A stretch of 64,000 nt of DNA from Tubulanus polymorphus (Eukaryota; Nemertea; Palaeonemertea; Tubulaniformes; Tubulanidae), in NCBI RefSeq assembly GCF_964204645.1, contig NC_134028.1:3756501-3820500 (forward strand). Direction: 5' to 3'. This document shows, one piece after another, positions 50,013 through 62,298 of the stretch. The notes under the pieces were generated by a model that made no database searches, was not told the DNA's origin, and saw only the letters and a program-made list of their open reading frames with translations. Both the position numbers and the translations under genes were made by a program. The stretch's first letter is position 1. Each line of letters opens with the position of its first letter.

Positions 50013-50095
50013 CTGGTTGGTTTATGTGGGATTCACGCGTGATAAAGCGACTGGATGTTTATACCAGTTATGACACGTTCAACTTCATATCATCC
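50013..50095 (-). other. Untranslated part of RASD coding exon 1
   Basis: A strong acceptor (CTACTTTTTCAG) ends at 50096 on the minus strand, so the exon with the start codon begins at 50095 and the gene has at least one further exon upstream. The 83-nt leader contains two tiny upstream frames (ATG ATA TGA, and a six-codon one). Confidence 0.6.
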
Positions 50096-52776
50096 CTGAA
50101 AAAGTAGAATAAAGATGGTGATTAACTTTTTTTTCATGAATTGCTACCATGTAAAATGACGATCGTACTCTCCGACTCATGAAATCCCCCGCGGAGTACG
50201 GATCATTACCGCTGGAAACACGAAAAAAATAGCTCATTGTATCGGACGCCTCCGTGTGACTGCGAGAAAAGCTTTCCCATCTCTTCAGTAACTACCCACC
50301 TGTAGTCTGTTCAAATCCGCTCGGCAAATTAGACATAGACAGATTTTATCATAGATTTGTACCGCAGCCAAGTCAGTTAGTAGGCGAATGAAATACCATT
50401 TGCGGACTCCCACGTAACACTTTTCCGAATCGTGATCTATAGCTGACAATAGTAATAGAAAAAAGCCCTTGGCTAAAATTGACGTCTCTCGCAACTTCTT
50501 GAGGCTAATCACATAACGACATCTTCGATATTAAATATACTATTATCGATACAAAATGTGCCATTCACGTTACAAATATTAAAGTCGTGACTGATCTTAG
50601 ATCGCGCGTCAAATGTAACTCTAAAGATAACATGTATAATATATTTGTATTCGTTGTCGACGATTTGGTTAAGGTTAATTCTCAGAATGTAAGATTCGCT
50701 TTAAAGATTTCCTCACGTTTCCCAATGATTCGTTCAGCGGAACTATCAAACTCGAAATTTTATCAAGTTCACGTTCAGACGGTTTAACTCGTTTTTCAAA
50801 ATGGCTGCGGTGTTTTTCGGTGCGGTTTCTACCCCTCCCCCGGTCCTCATTTCGAGAGAATTCGACGATGCGTTGTGAATCGAATCAGCGTTCTTTTCGT
50901 TCCAGTTGATTTAATATGTACATACTGGAGCGAGGAGAACGTTGGCACGACAAGACAACTGACATTTCCTTTCCGTCACACGACCATCTCAACAACCGGT
51001 AGAATTCAATTCAATGCACCGCTATAGTTTTGAGTGATGCTGAACAACATTTCCGCGTATAGCACACAAAAACCTATGTTTATCCGTTCATTAATTGCAG
51101 TTACGCCGTGATGATTGTCAACGCTGATGCAGTCAAGAGTACTTATCATTCACGAAAGATTAACAGTTTTTCGCGGTGACGATCTATGAATTTTCGATTC
51201 GGTAGCAATAAAACAGATTCTCATTAACGCGTGTTAAATCAATTGCCGGTTGCTTGAAATGATTTGCACTTTCACTTGTTTCATGGGCGTGTATTTAATG
51301 CGACCATTATTTCCTACGATTTAATAACGAGCTGCCCCTGCGTTCGTAGTCTCGCCTATTTGTCAAATAAAATGGCTACAAAAACCTCATATCCGCCATC
51401 ATTAATTCTCGAGGTGAATGCGACGTGCGACGGGTTTCTTCACTTCTCGTCGTCGTAAATCTGGCAGAAGAATCATGCCGCGGTGATTCGCGTAAAATTA
51501 TGCGTAGATCTATCTATCTGGTGCATTATCAGCAAATCAGGCGAGGTCAGCTTCATACTTCATTGCAAGTCTCGGGGTTTATGGAAGCATAATTTTGTAG
51601 AAATAACTAACATTCAAATCGAAGGGATCGATGCAATGCTAGCTAGCTTGAGTAGCATTGTTTTTAGTTGCAAGTTTGTGTTTTAAATTGATTGTTTAAA
51701 GCTTATGTAATTTGTCGATAGCCGTTATGAAGGCCTTGGCCGAAACACCTTTTGTAACATGTTTGCGGAAAAGGGAGGCACATCGATGGATTCTTGTTTG
51801 CATGATCAAAAGGCAAATAGAGCTCGGAAGCCGGTGACAGTCGAATGTCGTGCACGAGTTTGTGTTCAAAGTGAAAAAAAGATAATTACGAAAATCGACC
51901 AGTATTCCAGGTGAATCAACAGTTGCGCTGGCAACAACTAGTTTATAACCGCACCTTACACTTAGTATAATACCACATTGTTTGAGAGTACTGAACTAAT
52001 TTTCAGCAATCCTGTGAATATATATAATGTATATACGGTTATATTTTCAGGACTCGAACCTGATCGATAAATGCTTCTTACGTTATCTTCTTGTAATATA
52101 TCTGACGTCATATCTTTATTCCATCGATGATCTTATATCGATGCGGTGATGGAAACCTCGAACGAAATCAACGACGTCGATGTTTCGTTCTACGGAACCA
52201 TTACTGCCAATGCAAGCAAAAAAATATCAAAACCCCTGAGACTATTTAGGTTTTCTATCTCACCCTCCGGGCATGTTGTCTGTCTTTGTAGGAATTTTTC
52301 TCTAAAAGGTAACGTTAGAAATACTTCGCGCTATTCGTAAAAGGAATCTCTGATAATTACGTTGCCAATGAAATACGCTGCAGCAGCAATGACTGACGCT
52401 GTATCGCCGTGAGATATAAACCGAAACAAGTCATGCCAGAAAACAATCACGCCAATGTGGCCAACCACCGTGGCTTATTTTCAGTGTAGCGGCAGATCTG
52501 AGTTGGCAGCGTCCAATTATTGAAGAATCCAAAGAAGCAAGGATCCGTACTATGCTTGTGCTTTAAGGCGCTCGTGTGTGAGAGAACGACTCCGCGTGGA
52601 CACGACTACCTGAACTGACTTGTGCTGATTAATGACAGGGACAGGCGGCTGATTTATTACGGTGCAGCCCGAAGTAAAAGGCAATAAAACCCAAATCTTG
52701 CGCGACCAATGAGTATTTTGTAAAGTAATGTGCGTGCAAAGTATTCATTACACCAAAACTGTTTCAACACGTCGTG

Positions 52777-52913
<137 letters not shown>

Positions 52914-54027
52914 TTTGTTCCTTCATCGATTAAAATGGAACACGATATAATCATCAAATTTGATGATAGAGCCATAAAGGCTTACGATAACTTGGAGGTT
53001 CGGGTCCCTTAAGAAGTCTAATGATAAGTAATGATTAAACGTAATTCGAGCCATTTAACCGAAATATGTTTCTTTTGTTTACAAAATTTCGCTCAAGTTC
53101 TTCAAGACCTACAAACGACGGGTACTTCAACGCGACAATAAGTTTTAAACGGCACCAGGGTGGATAAGTTGCGGGTATTACATATAGCCAAGGCAAATCG
53201 AAAGAATATCATGTTACAATAACATATTCCATGTATGCGGTTATGATGAATGGTGCGGTGACAATTATAGAAGGATTAATAACAAATTGGTTTACACGAG
53301 TCGAGTATTATAACGTATCCTTACAATATCGACTCGTCGATAAGTGTTAATGATACCCGGAAATGGCAGATCATAATAACCATATCGATTTCAAATCGAA
53401 AACTGAGATGTTAGTCGATGGTCAGACCATATGAGGCAATGGTCCGTGGTCATAGTCATAGTTATTAGTCATGTAATTCATTAATGCGAGTCATTAGTGA
53501 AATTGAAAATCATCAAATCACTCGAAAGCCCCATGTGAAATTGAATCTAATGTATTAAACACGGAATACGTTAGGTCTATTCAGACACAGCAATATGAAA
53601 ACGTGAAGTGCAATATTGCATAGAGGCTGCCTATCCTAGGACATTCTCCTGAATGGTAAAAAGATTAAATAACCGCAATGATCGCTTATACTGTTCATTG
53701 TTCGGCATCTTGTTTCAATTAATTGATATTTACACCACCTCTTTTTACATTTCCTTTTAATCGAGAACGCGACAGAATCGTTACGCTAAACAATCGCTGC
53801 GAGCTACGTCGGTTTCGTTCGATAATTAGTTTAAACCGCGGCGTCAACGTGTAATTAATTCTGCGCGTTTTTAAGGGGAAAAAATAGCGGTGTTCGTTCC
53901 GTCGATCGACAAGTGCGATCAATAGTCAGACCAGCAGAGCGCTTTAATGGTAATACGACGGACTAATCGGGCATAAGATTTATATACGTGTACGAAAGAA
54001 ATTCCACAATTATTTCGGCCAAAGAGT

Positions 54028-54318
54028 CAGTGGCGGATCCAGGGGTGCTCGTGGGCGTCCGGACACCCCCCCCCCACGCCTAAAATGTTGAGGTCCCTTA
54101 AAATTCCATCCTCAAATATTCCGGACTGAATGTATTCTGAAGAAAGGTCAAAATCAAGGTTGAACAACTGAAAAATACCAAAATTTTGGCGATTGATTAG
54201 CTGTTTTACAAACTCTAGAAGATCTAAACCATCATCGTCTATGTAAACAACGAAATTGCGACATTTTTCAGAAAAAATACCCTAAATTTCTTCCAGAGAC
54301 GCGTCCCTTTTCATCCGC
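54028..54318. mobile_element. Truncated hAT-like element end
   Basis: The sequence starts CAGTGGCGGATCCAGGGG, a terminus commonly seen on invertebrate hAT elements, followed by a C-rich run. No matching inverted end occurs in the window, so only one terminus is supported; the right limit is approximate. Confidence 0.4.
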
Positions 54319-54333
54319 CCTATATATTTGAGC

Positions 54334-54367
54334 AACGTTTCGGCTATAGACGAATAGCCATTATCAG
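54334..54367 (-). repeat. Hammerhead-core-like hairpin motif, copy d
   Basis: On the minus strand: CTGATAATGGCTAT, loop TCGTC, ATAGCCGAAACGTTG. The hairpin stem is six perfect pairs; the CUGANGA box has one substitution (A for G). Confidence 0.4.
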
Positions 54368-55770
54368 ACGTACGCGTACCTATTTTTCATTTGTGTTCGT
54401 GAAATATCGAATAAGTCTCAGATGAAATATAGATAAAATGTATCGTTCGTATATTATGCGCGGCTGGAAATATTCATAACCGTTTCGCGAGTCCTATTTC
54501 AGACAAACGATCCTGAATTATACATTGAACAGAAAAGATGGAAAAAGAAATATATATACACGAAGGATAAAGGCGTTAAATATCGACGAGGCGTCTATAC
54601 GAAATCGCGTATAAATATAGTCAACACCGGAATTGAGTTAAGAGGCGAGTGGGCAATTGATAAGGAAGGGAATTATCGAATATCATCGCTTGAATATTGT
54701 TTACAATTCAGATACAGTAAGATAGATGATACGATGAAAAGAAATTCGAAATAAATTCATCTTTATCCTAATTATGTTTGTATCATATTAGGAGATCGAT
54801 ATTCATTAGGTTTTGGAATGTTCAGGGCTTCCTCGAGATCTAGTAAGGGCAGGGTCTCTATTGAGGTTCCTTTCAAGGCAGGGATCGTCGTAACTGACAA
54901 AACCTGCAAATTTTACACTCTTGATTTTACACACTTAATTTCTACAAATTACAGATCGCAGATATTTCTTTAGAAATCCTCTAAAGCCTGCGTGTGGCTG
55001 CGTTACCCGAGGAATACTCCTCCTTCGCTATTGAACCCTTGCGCCTATTTTCCCCGTACTTCTTATGCACTTCTTACATCGAAACACTCTCTAGCCATCG
55101 CTTTAGATGAGTGCAATATACAAGCGAACGATTATGATAGAAAAACATGTTATCTTTGATTTAAAAGTCGTACGCCTCGAAATCTGATGGTAATCAATAA
55201 TGCGTTCTCCCAGCGCGTTTGATCCAGTTATCGAGAGACTGTGAATATCGACCATTAAAACCGATCAAATATTTGTCAGAATCTGCTTTCATCGCTACTC
55301 TTCCGGCTTTCGTGCACGACATACTGATCGACCATCGATCTATTGGGTCTATCGGTCTCACACCGGTATATCATTTTCTTTTTTTTCAAATATAACATTT
55401 AAAGAGCTTACTTTCACAGTCGGCTCTAATCCGTAGCTCTATTTCGTTTATGGCAGGCATCGATCGCTGTGCTAATGATTTCTGATGGCCTTGATGGCAC
55501 TTATAACTGAAGCCGCACGTTTGTCGAGTATCGAGACTCATCAATTTCTTCAACGGCTTCGGTGATTATTTCGAAGCAAAAGGTAGATATAGTACAGTTT
55601 ACATTTATCAGTGCGCTTTAAAACATTCGCTTTTTGAAGCTTTCATTGACATATTGAGCAGTGCTATTCGTATCTCCAGAACCTCCAGGAGATTCCTCCA
55701 TGAGACAAGCCGAAGAACACCTAAACGTAGACGAGAAGATACACAATATATCCGTGTATGATGATGACGA

Positions 55771-55871
55771 GAGAAATCCCACAATAACGAAGCCAAGATT
55801 GAAAAATTCTATATCAGAATGATTGTATTGAAGAGCGACGTTTCGGCTAACAACTGTTAGCCATCATCATC
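55771..55871 (-). repeat. Hammerhead-core-like hairpin motif with element flank, copy e
   Basis: The core (55837-55871) on the minus strand reads GATGATGATGGCTAAC, loop AGTT, GTTAGCCGAAACGTCG; the stem is seven perfect pairs. The flank starting GAAATCCCACA (plus strand) is shared with copy f, so both are parts of one dispersed element at least 90 bp long. Confidence 0.5.
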
Positions 55872-56617
55872 TCGTCACCTAAACGTACTTCGGAAGAACC
55901 ATCCATTCTAGTGTATCGTAATTCAAATTTGGTTGAATGCAGATAAAATTTTGACGTGTGAATTCGGTTAACACTAGCTTTACTTGATTGAACTATGCAT
56001 GCTATATTGGAAGGCCTGTTGAAACGGAAACCAATGCACTACCTCTAGCTATACATATTACTACAATAAACTTCCATCTAAATCTTTCGCAGGAAATATA
56101 AGGTACTACAAATATCTATATAAAGCGACTAGAACGCTTTAGGCAAGTATCTCGTGTCACAAATGGAACCCAGTAAATAAATCGATGCAACTGTTTACGT
56201 ATTTCGTGTAATTTGCCGAACAGGAACAATGCCAAGCGTTCATCATCTCTGTGATGGTTGATAGTTTATCATAACGTACGGTAAGTTATAGTGTCACGAG
56301 GGGGTCACCCAGTACTAATCGATCGGTAGAATTTGGGATAGGCAGATCAAAGTCGATAATTAAATGTCGTAATCGTTTTTCTTATCTAAATGCATCATCG
56401 GATGAAATATCACCTCACATATCTTTTGTATGCATATTTTTGAAATGTAGAAGTAGTACATGTTGATTTAAACTAAGCACTTACTCAAAGTCATAAACAT
56501 TCGATGGATTGTTGAATTTTGAGATTTTTGAAAATTTTGACATCTAAGATAAAATACTCTAGTTTCGTGTCCTTCAATGACTTATCAACACTACGACACC
56601 CGCGTCTCTCAACTTAC

Positions 56618-56907
56618 CTGTTCTTTTCTCACGAAATATCCAGCGGCTGAAGTTGCTGACCCGAAATGAAGTATTCGGTCAACACCAGCAGTACCGGTAG
56701 ACGACTCCTATCGTAGTAGTTCCACGTGAAGTTGGTGTTGCATTCGTGCTCTGCGAGAAGCTGCATCGATTGTCGCCTTGATGTTGTTCCGTCGTATACG
56801 TTTGTTGTCACCAGACAACGTGCGCGAGACGACGCATCCAATCGAGCAGACGGCAACATCTAAACAGCGTGAGGCAGCCTGCAGCAGGTAAAACCGACAG
56901 AAACTGT
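56618..56907 (-). other. Likely untranslated first exon of the RASD-like gene
   Basis: A ~290-nt exon is inferred on the minus strand between a TATA box at 56938 and a strong donor AACAG|GTAAGT at 56618. It could splice to the acceptor at 50096 of the RASD coding exon; no other minus-strand gene lies in between. It contains a 76-codon upstream open frame (56859-56629) that ends before the donor. The link to RASD is by position and strand only. Confidence 0.45.
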
Positions 56908-56932
56908 AACGACCACGAACACGCCTGCCTCC

Positions 56933-56938
56933 TTTATA
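56933..56938 (-). promoter_or_regulatory. TATA box of the putative RASD promoter
   Basis: GGGGGTATAAAGGAGGC on the minus strand is a near-consensus TATA box. A GGAATTTCC palindrome (NF-kB-like) lies about 20 bp upstream. The expected start site falls near 56907. Confidence 0.5.
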
Positions 56939-57593
56939 CCCCCGTTTTGGCCAGGAAATTCCGACGGTGTCGTATTTTACGGCCCAGCGAGGCGCGAGCC
57001 TGGACCCGCATTGGCTGGCGCCGAAAGTTGAAACTTCATCAAACACGCGTCAATCAACACACCCTTCAATGAATATGATAATTCCTGCGACAGTTTCTGT
57101 GGTCGTTACTTTATTGCTGTCCGTTACTGATTGAATGATTTATTATTAGTTAATGCGAGCTACGACAATCAACATGGGAATATTTACGGCAATAGTGAAC
57201 CAGCGATAAGATGCAAATCAATCAGCCCGTATATCCAGGTGCCATTCAGGGAAGGATTGTCTTTTGTGTTTGCTTGATTTGATTTTCTCTGGTAAAACAC
57301 GTTTCGTCGGTGTCCGTGTATTATTGCGCTTATCGAATCGCGATGGAACATGACTTCGATACGCGGTTGAATCTGACGCACACGAGACAAACTGACTTAT
57401 CTCGTCGCTTGCTTAATTCCTCGTTCAAATAACTCGCGGCTTGAAGACATTTGTAAGGATTAAGCGATGGAAACGGTATCTTCTTTTAACCTTGGAGCAG
57501 ATATCACACGTCAAACATAAGATAATCTCCGAGTTGCAGACGAATAATTACAATTCTCAGATCCTAACTTGAATATTCTAGGTTTACTAAACA

Positions 57594-57716
57594 CAAGGGC
57601 CCAGTTGCAGAGTCGTAACTTCAATTCTTAAATATAAGTTGCTTGATTGACTACAGAACTAAGATGGTCTAATAGTGGTCTTAAATCTTAGCCATCACTG
57701 TGCAACTGGCCCTCCG
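57594..57716. mobile_element. Short inverted-repeat MITE with GGGCCAGTTGC ends
   Basis: Left end AAGGGCCCAGTTGCAGAG and right end CTGTGCAACTGGCCCTCC form an imperfect inverted repeat around ~90 bp of AT-rich DNA. The ends resemble those of the element at 60627. No clear target duplication is visible. Confidence 0.55.
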
Positions 57717-58629
57717 AGAAAATGCATACCAAACACTCTTTCAGTATATTGAATTAAAATCTCTGATGAAGTCATTAGTAAGTTTAAATATCACTCAGTT
57801 TTTTGGAGTGTTTTGTTGTGGAATTCGTAGTTCAGTATATCATTCGTAAAACTGGAAACTCTGGAAAGTTAGTATCCTGTAATATAATTGTGTATGTGAG
57901 CGCACGCTTGTTATTATTACAGCGAGGTATAACTTACTAATTTAATAGACGTAAGACGTGGCTTTATCTAATTCGGTTACAAGCGTGAAATATTGCCGAG
58001 TAAAGGCAGATTTTTATGGCCGAATGTAATTTACCACTTCATATCATTCGCGTATTAATCAGTGGTGTGAGATTGTCAGTGGTTGTCCCTAATGAAATCA
58101 GTTCGGTTGGGTAAACTGCGAATTACACGGAACTTAGCCTGAGCGAATAGCTGTTAATCGAAGCTCGCCGTGTTTTATTAATCGTCTTCGCATTCATCCC
58201 GTGACAAAAACGGTGCAAGATGCCGAAAAATGGACGAATCGAAACCGATACGTTTTCGATTGAGATCGAACGGTGTCGAAGGTAGTTAAACCGACAATTA
58301 CTGTCAATATCGGCGACAGTGAGGGGACACCGATCGCGCGCCAATCGAGAACATTCATCACGATCGAAACGAAAATCGAATCTGTCTCGAACTTCGCCCA
58401 GTATCGAGGAGTTCTATTCGACGGCGGTTTTTAGATCACCAAAAATGATTGAAAAATGGAAATCTAATTACCGAATAGCTACATGTCGCAACAAGAATGA
58501 TTCGACGAATTGATCGCTTTTTTCTTGGAAAGAAGTGCAAATGTATCTGAATCAATGTCATATGTCAGATGATATATTTGATAGAACATGTAACATTGGG
58601 CACAGGTATTCAACTAAATAAATGAAGAA

Positions 58630-58718
58630 ATCCCACACTTCGAATTTGAAATTATACTATCAAATTTATTATTACGAAACCACAACGTTTCGGCTGTTGA
58701 CTAACAACCATCATCAGG
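58630..58718 (-). repeat. Hammerhead-core-like hairpin motif with element flank, copy f
   Basis: The core (58685-58718) on the minus strand reads CCTGATGATGGTTGTT, loop AGTC, AACAGCCGAAACGTTG, with an intact CUGAUGA box and an intact GAAAC box. The downstream flank ends in GTAATAATAAATTTG, and a GAAATCCCACA block is shared with copy e. Confidence 0.55.
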
Positions 58719-59071
58719 TATTCAACTGTTTCGTGATACGTGTTCTATCAAAAATGCATCTTCAGTTGATTTTTTGAAAATGATTCGGTGGGCGTTAGGG
58801 GTTCCCTAACTACTTATGTCGTCAAGCTCGAAATTTAGATACAGGTTATATTAGTAGATACGACAAGCGAAATCGCTTGGAAATTGCGTCCTGTTTGGTG
58901 CAGATGGTTGCGCGCATTTTTACCGCCAATCAATTATTCGTAAGACGTCTACTAAAAATTTACGATACCGATAGGAATTGTTGGAGCAGTTCTCGATATA
59001 TTGGCGGCTGAGTTATGATTTTCTGAGGTTCTCATAACCGATTTAGGTGCATCGTCGATATCGACATTTTC

Positions 59072-59098
59072 ACGACGACGACGACGACGACGACGACA
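59072..59098. repeat. ACG/CGA trinucleotide microsatellite
   Basis: Nine perfect tandem units of CGA. Confidence 0.95.
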
Positions 59099-60369
59099 CG
59101 GTTTTCATCGAAGCTCATCTGTAAGCGACCGATGCTGTATTAGCGTTTGTCATGTTTACAACAGTTTGCAATTTATTTCGACGATGACGTCATCTCGTTA
59201 CGCTTTTGATGCCATTCGACCGTTTTGTTGTACCAATGCGCATATACGACGTTTTTCTAAAGACTCGCAGGTTCTGCAAGAACGGACACCGCGGTCTTTT
59301 CTTTACTAACTACATTCATCTTTGACGTGATTCGTACACAACATTCAAACGAAACGTATTTCTTTTTCTCCTTATCTTTTATCCCGCGTTCAGGTCCCGA
59401 GCGACGACATCTTCAACCTCAATGAAACACTCGTTTATATTCGACTTGGATCTATTTACGCGTCTCTTAGTTAATTACTCGTAGTTCGAAGGTTTATGTA
59501 TACGGCGGGTGTGTTTATTTCTCGCTGATACTTGTTAGAAATGTCTAAAGAAAATCAAGTTATCGACGGAAGTTTTATATTGCTGTCCATCGATATAATT
59601 AAAATCTATATATCTTGATATTATTGGCTTTAGTTGATTCACTCGATATGGGGGATTGAATTATAATAAACTGATTCAAAAATTTCTTGACCTTCCTGCT
59701 ATATTTGGCATTTTCAATCAGTTAAGTATTTACTTCTGCTACATATGGTATAGATGGTGGGTGTAATGAGTTAATCTCAGGAAGAACCACGAATCAAAGC
59801 TCTTCTAATCATTTATAATCAAGCAACGAAAGTTAGATCTATTTGTTAACAATACATTGATCGTGCTATGTATCAATATCCAAAAAAAAGATTTTATCGG
59901 CAGTATAATGATATATATCCTTAGATATTTCCCTCCGGGTTTCACATTGTGACAGATCGATACCGCAATAGTCGAGATAATTAATTAATAAATCACGGAT
60001 ATCCCTATGTCCCCTGCGTAAACACGAGCTTTTCGATAATCCTTCAAAGTAATTCACTCATCGTTCTTCTGATCTCTAGTCGATGACGATTTTCAATTTG
60101 ATCCTAGGTGCCTGCGCGTCTCTATCGTCAATCCGTACCGACTGACGATCGCTCGCGGCCGCGTGTACTACCAGCCCACATCCTCTAAAATCGATCTTAT
60201 TAAATTTTGTTTTCACGAAATACCACGTCGCAACGAAGCTGCTGTATAACCGGATTATTTCTCTTCGCAGAAATGATCAACCGCCCGAACGTCATACCTC
60301 CGTTCATTCGGTTACACAAACGAAAAGTGATCCCCAAACGTAATAAGCTTAGACTGAAAAATGTCTGAC

Positions 60370-60407
60370 TTTTTGACGCCGTCAAAAACCGTTAAAAACG
60401 GTTTTTT
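60370..60407. repeat. Two abutting perfect hairpins
   Basis: TTTTTGACG-C-CGTCAAAAA is immediately followed by, and shares its A run with, AAAACCGTT-AAA-AACGGTTTT, ending in a T run. Function unknown. Confidence 0.7.
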
Positions 60408-60544
60408 TATGCGGTGCAACTGCTATGTGGCAGTGACTGAGCACAATTGAATTTACGTTTCAAAATAGTGGGTACATTGGCGATTTATTTTCACGAATCC
60501 TATTTCAAATGCATTCTAATGGCAATCGGGATGTGAATGGATGT

Positions 60545-60810
60545 GGCCAGCTGAATGTCAGGCCAGTCTTAACAGGCCAGCAGAATGTCAGGCCAGTCTT
60601 AACAGGCCAGCTGAATGTCAGGCCAGCAGGGGCCAGTTGCTCAAAAGTTGGTTAAAGATAACCGGCAGATAAATACCATAGCAACAATGAAATTTCAATT
60701 GTCACTATGTCAACTATCCACTGGTTAACTCAAGCCAACTTTTGAGCAACTGGCCCCTGAATGTCAGGCCAGTCTTAACAGGCCAGCTGAATATCAGGCC
60801 AGTCTTAACA
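60545..60810. repeat. 30-bp satellite array interrupted by a MITE
   Basis: Units of GGCCAGCTGAATGTCAGG plus CCAGTCTTAACA repeat at 60545, 60575 and 60605, then resume after a 133-bp insertion and run to 60810. One unit has CAG for CTG and one ATATC for ATGTC. Each unit contains an internal GGCCAG duplication. Confidence 0.9.
60627..60759. mobile_element. hAT-like MITE inserted in the satellite
   Basis: A 133-bp element with perfect ~24-bp inverted ends starting CAGGGGCCAGTTGCTC and ending GAGCAACTGGCCCCTG. CAGGGG termini suggest the hAT superfamily. AATGTCAGGCCAG (13 bp) directly abuts both ends; because it is also part of the satellite unit, an 8-bp hAT duplication cannot be told apart from the array itself. 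Confidence 0.75.
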
Positions 60811-61367
60811 GTGAAACGCCACGCACCACATAATACAGTTGTGTCCTGGGTATCATCATTCCGTTAAATTTCCCGTCATTTCTTACTGCGTATCAATATC
60901 AAAGAAGTATATATAAACTTTCATATTAGTTTTTTTGATGATATGAGATCAGTTTCGATCAAATGACAAGGTGCAGCGGGAGATCGTGTTGTTTAACTAG
61001 GCCTCCCATTGTTTCGACATTATCGACGCGGTTTTGACGGTGGTTTCAGTGATTACGGCAGATCTGCAGATGCGCGTTCGCCTAATTGCTACATTTTGAA
61101 ACAAACACAGAAAGTACGATTATAGGTATAATGAAATAGCATCAAGTAGTCATCACTGGTGGCGTTGCGTATACTTAAGAGGTTTCATACTCCGGACGGA
61201 TAAGGTGCTCAATCATCATTGTCGACGTACCTGACTTCCGGGCTGCAATGAAGAGAGCTGCTTTTCTATAAAAGAAAACACAACGACGAATCCAAAACAT
61301 CCGGCATCTCTGCCTGCACCTTCAGCGATAGATGAGAATGAACTCTGCTTTTTAAGATCGATGACGG

Positions 61368-61379
61368 TATATATATATT
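61368..61379 (+). promoter_or_regulatory. TATA run before a possible small first exon
   Basis: TATATATATATA lies 32 bp before an ATG at 61411, a distance that would put a start site just upstream of that codon. Confidence 0.3.
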
Positions 61380-61410
61380 CTAGCAACCTTCCTGTTTTTG
61401 TGAGGCAGAA

Positions 61411-62150
61411 ATGGAATTCTTTGTAGCCGCCTTCATTTTCCGGTGAAAAAAATCTTACAAAGAAAGAAATGTCGTGTTTGGATCTCGTAGGAAATCTTTA
61501 TATATAAAAAGGACGGGCGATGCTCGATGAGATTGTATCTCGTAATGTTACGTCTTCGAACATGTTATACACCCAAGGTCGCATAATCTACGATTCTCCT
61601 TCACCTACGTAATGCGTATTTGACTTCGTGATCGTCGGGTAGAATTTCCTTTAGACCGAATTAGAGACATCCGCCAGACTAGCCTTCAACATAGATGGTC
61701 TTACGTGGTGGATGGTTTAGTGTCGATAGCTTGTAGTTAGTGGATTCTCTTCCCGCGGCATCTCTGACTTCACTTGTGATTTCCGCCGCGCTCTCCGTTT
61801 GATGATGAATTTAATTTCACGTCTAATACCAATTTGACATTCAGGTTGATGTAAAATCACAGGGTGAGATAGCGCGAGAGACGCGTTAGGCGTCGGTACT
61901 CTGATAAGCTTCGGAGAAAATTCAACACTTAATTCACCACGTTCCAATATTGCAAGAAAAGATGCCAATCGAAAACAGTAATTAAATTTCTAGAATTCAT
62001 CTAAAGATTCATCCCAATTGCGATCGTTTACAGATTTGACAGGGCTAAATCTGATGGATACAGCGAGTCCGAATCCGAATCTGCTGGTAATATGCAGGCA
62101 ATACTCCAAAACCTCGGTCCCGTTGTGAGGTTAAATGAACGACCCATAGG
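61411..62150 (+). CDS. Two possible coding exons upstream of the SLC46-like gene
   Basis: Exon 61411-61442 (MEFFVAAFIF, donor CG|GTGAAA) and exon 62034-62150 (acceptor GTTTACAG, donor GG|GTAAGT) join in phase 2. The second exon reads FDRAKSDGYSESESESAG, then AILQNLGPVVRLNERPIG, an acidic-serine stretch on both ends of good splice signals. It could continue in phase either to 62359 (terminal exon ending at a TAA near 62469) or to 62496, in frame with the transporter. Which, if either, is real is not decidable here. Confidence 0.33.
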
Positions 62151-62289
62151 GTAAGTCTTGGTAAACCAAGATCCGAACGACGTAAAGCAAATAAACGGAC
62201 AAGCGATTGAACCGAAAATGTTCATCAGTCGTTTCTAGAAAACGATAGAACGGCTTTTACACAGTTTATCTGAGTCACAAGACTAGTCT

Positions 62290-62298
62290 GCTATATAT
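62290..62298 (+). promoter_or_regulatory. TATA-like element before the SLC46-like gene
   Basis: TATATATAA lies 226 bp before the ATG at 62524, allowing a ~200-nt leader. It competes with the upstream-exon model above. Confidence 0.3.

Larger units (their letters stand above)
56945..61367. other. Intergenic region with MITEs and satellite
   Basis: No protein gene is supported. It holds two GGGCCAGTTGC-ended MITEs, a hairpin motif copy, a CGA microsatellite, a 30-bp satellite array and a hairpin pair, listed separately. Confidence 0.4.

Noticed and set aside
50290-50330. GTTCAAATCC as a tRNA T-loop
   Set aside because: No matching A box or acceptor stem is found upstream.
56708-57046. 112-codon minus-strand frame over the TATA box
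   Set aside because: It spans the promoter and the leader exon in another phase; shadow frame.
61717-62225. Minus-strand frames of 83 and 65 codons upstream of the SLC46-like gene
   Set aside because: The second overlaps a better plus-strand exon (62034-62150) with both splice sites; the joining intron on the minus strand would be under 50 bp.
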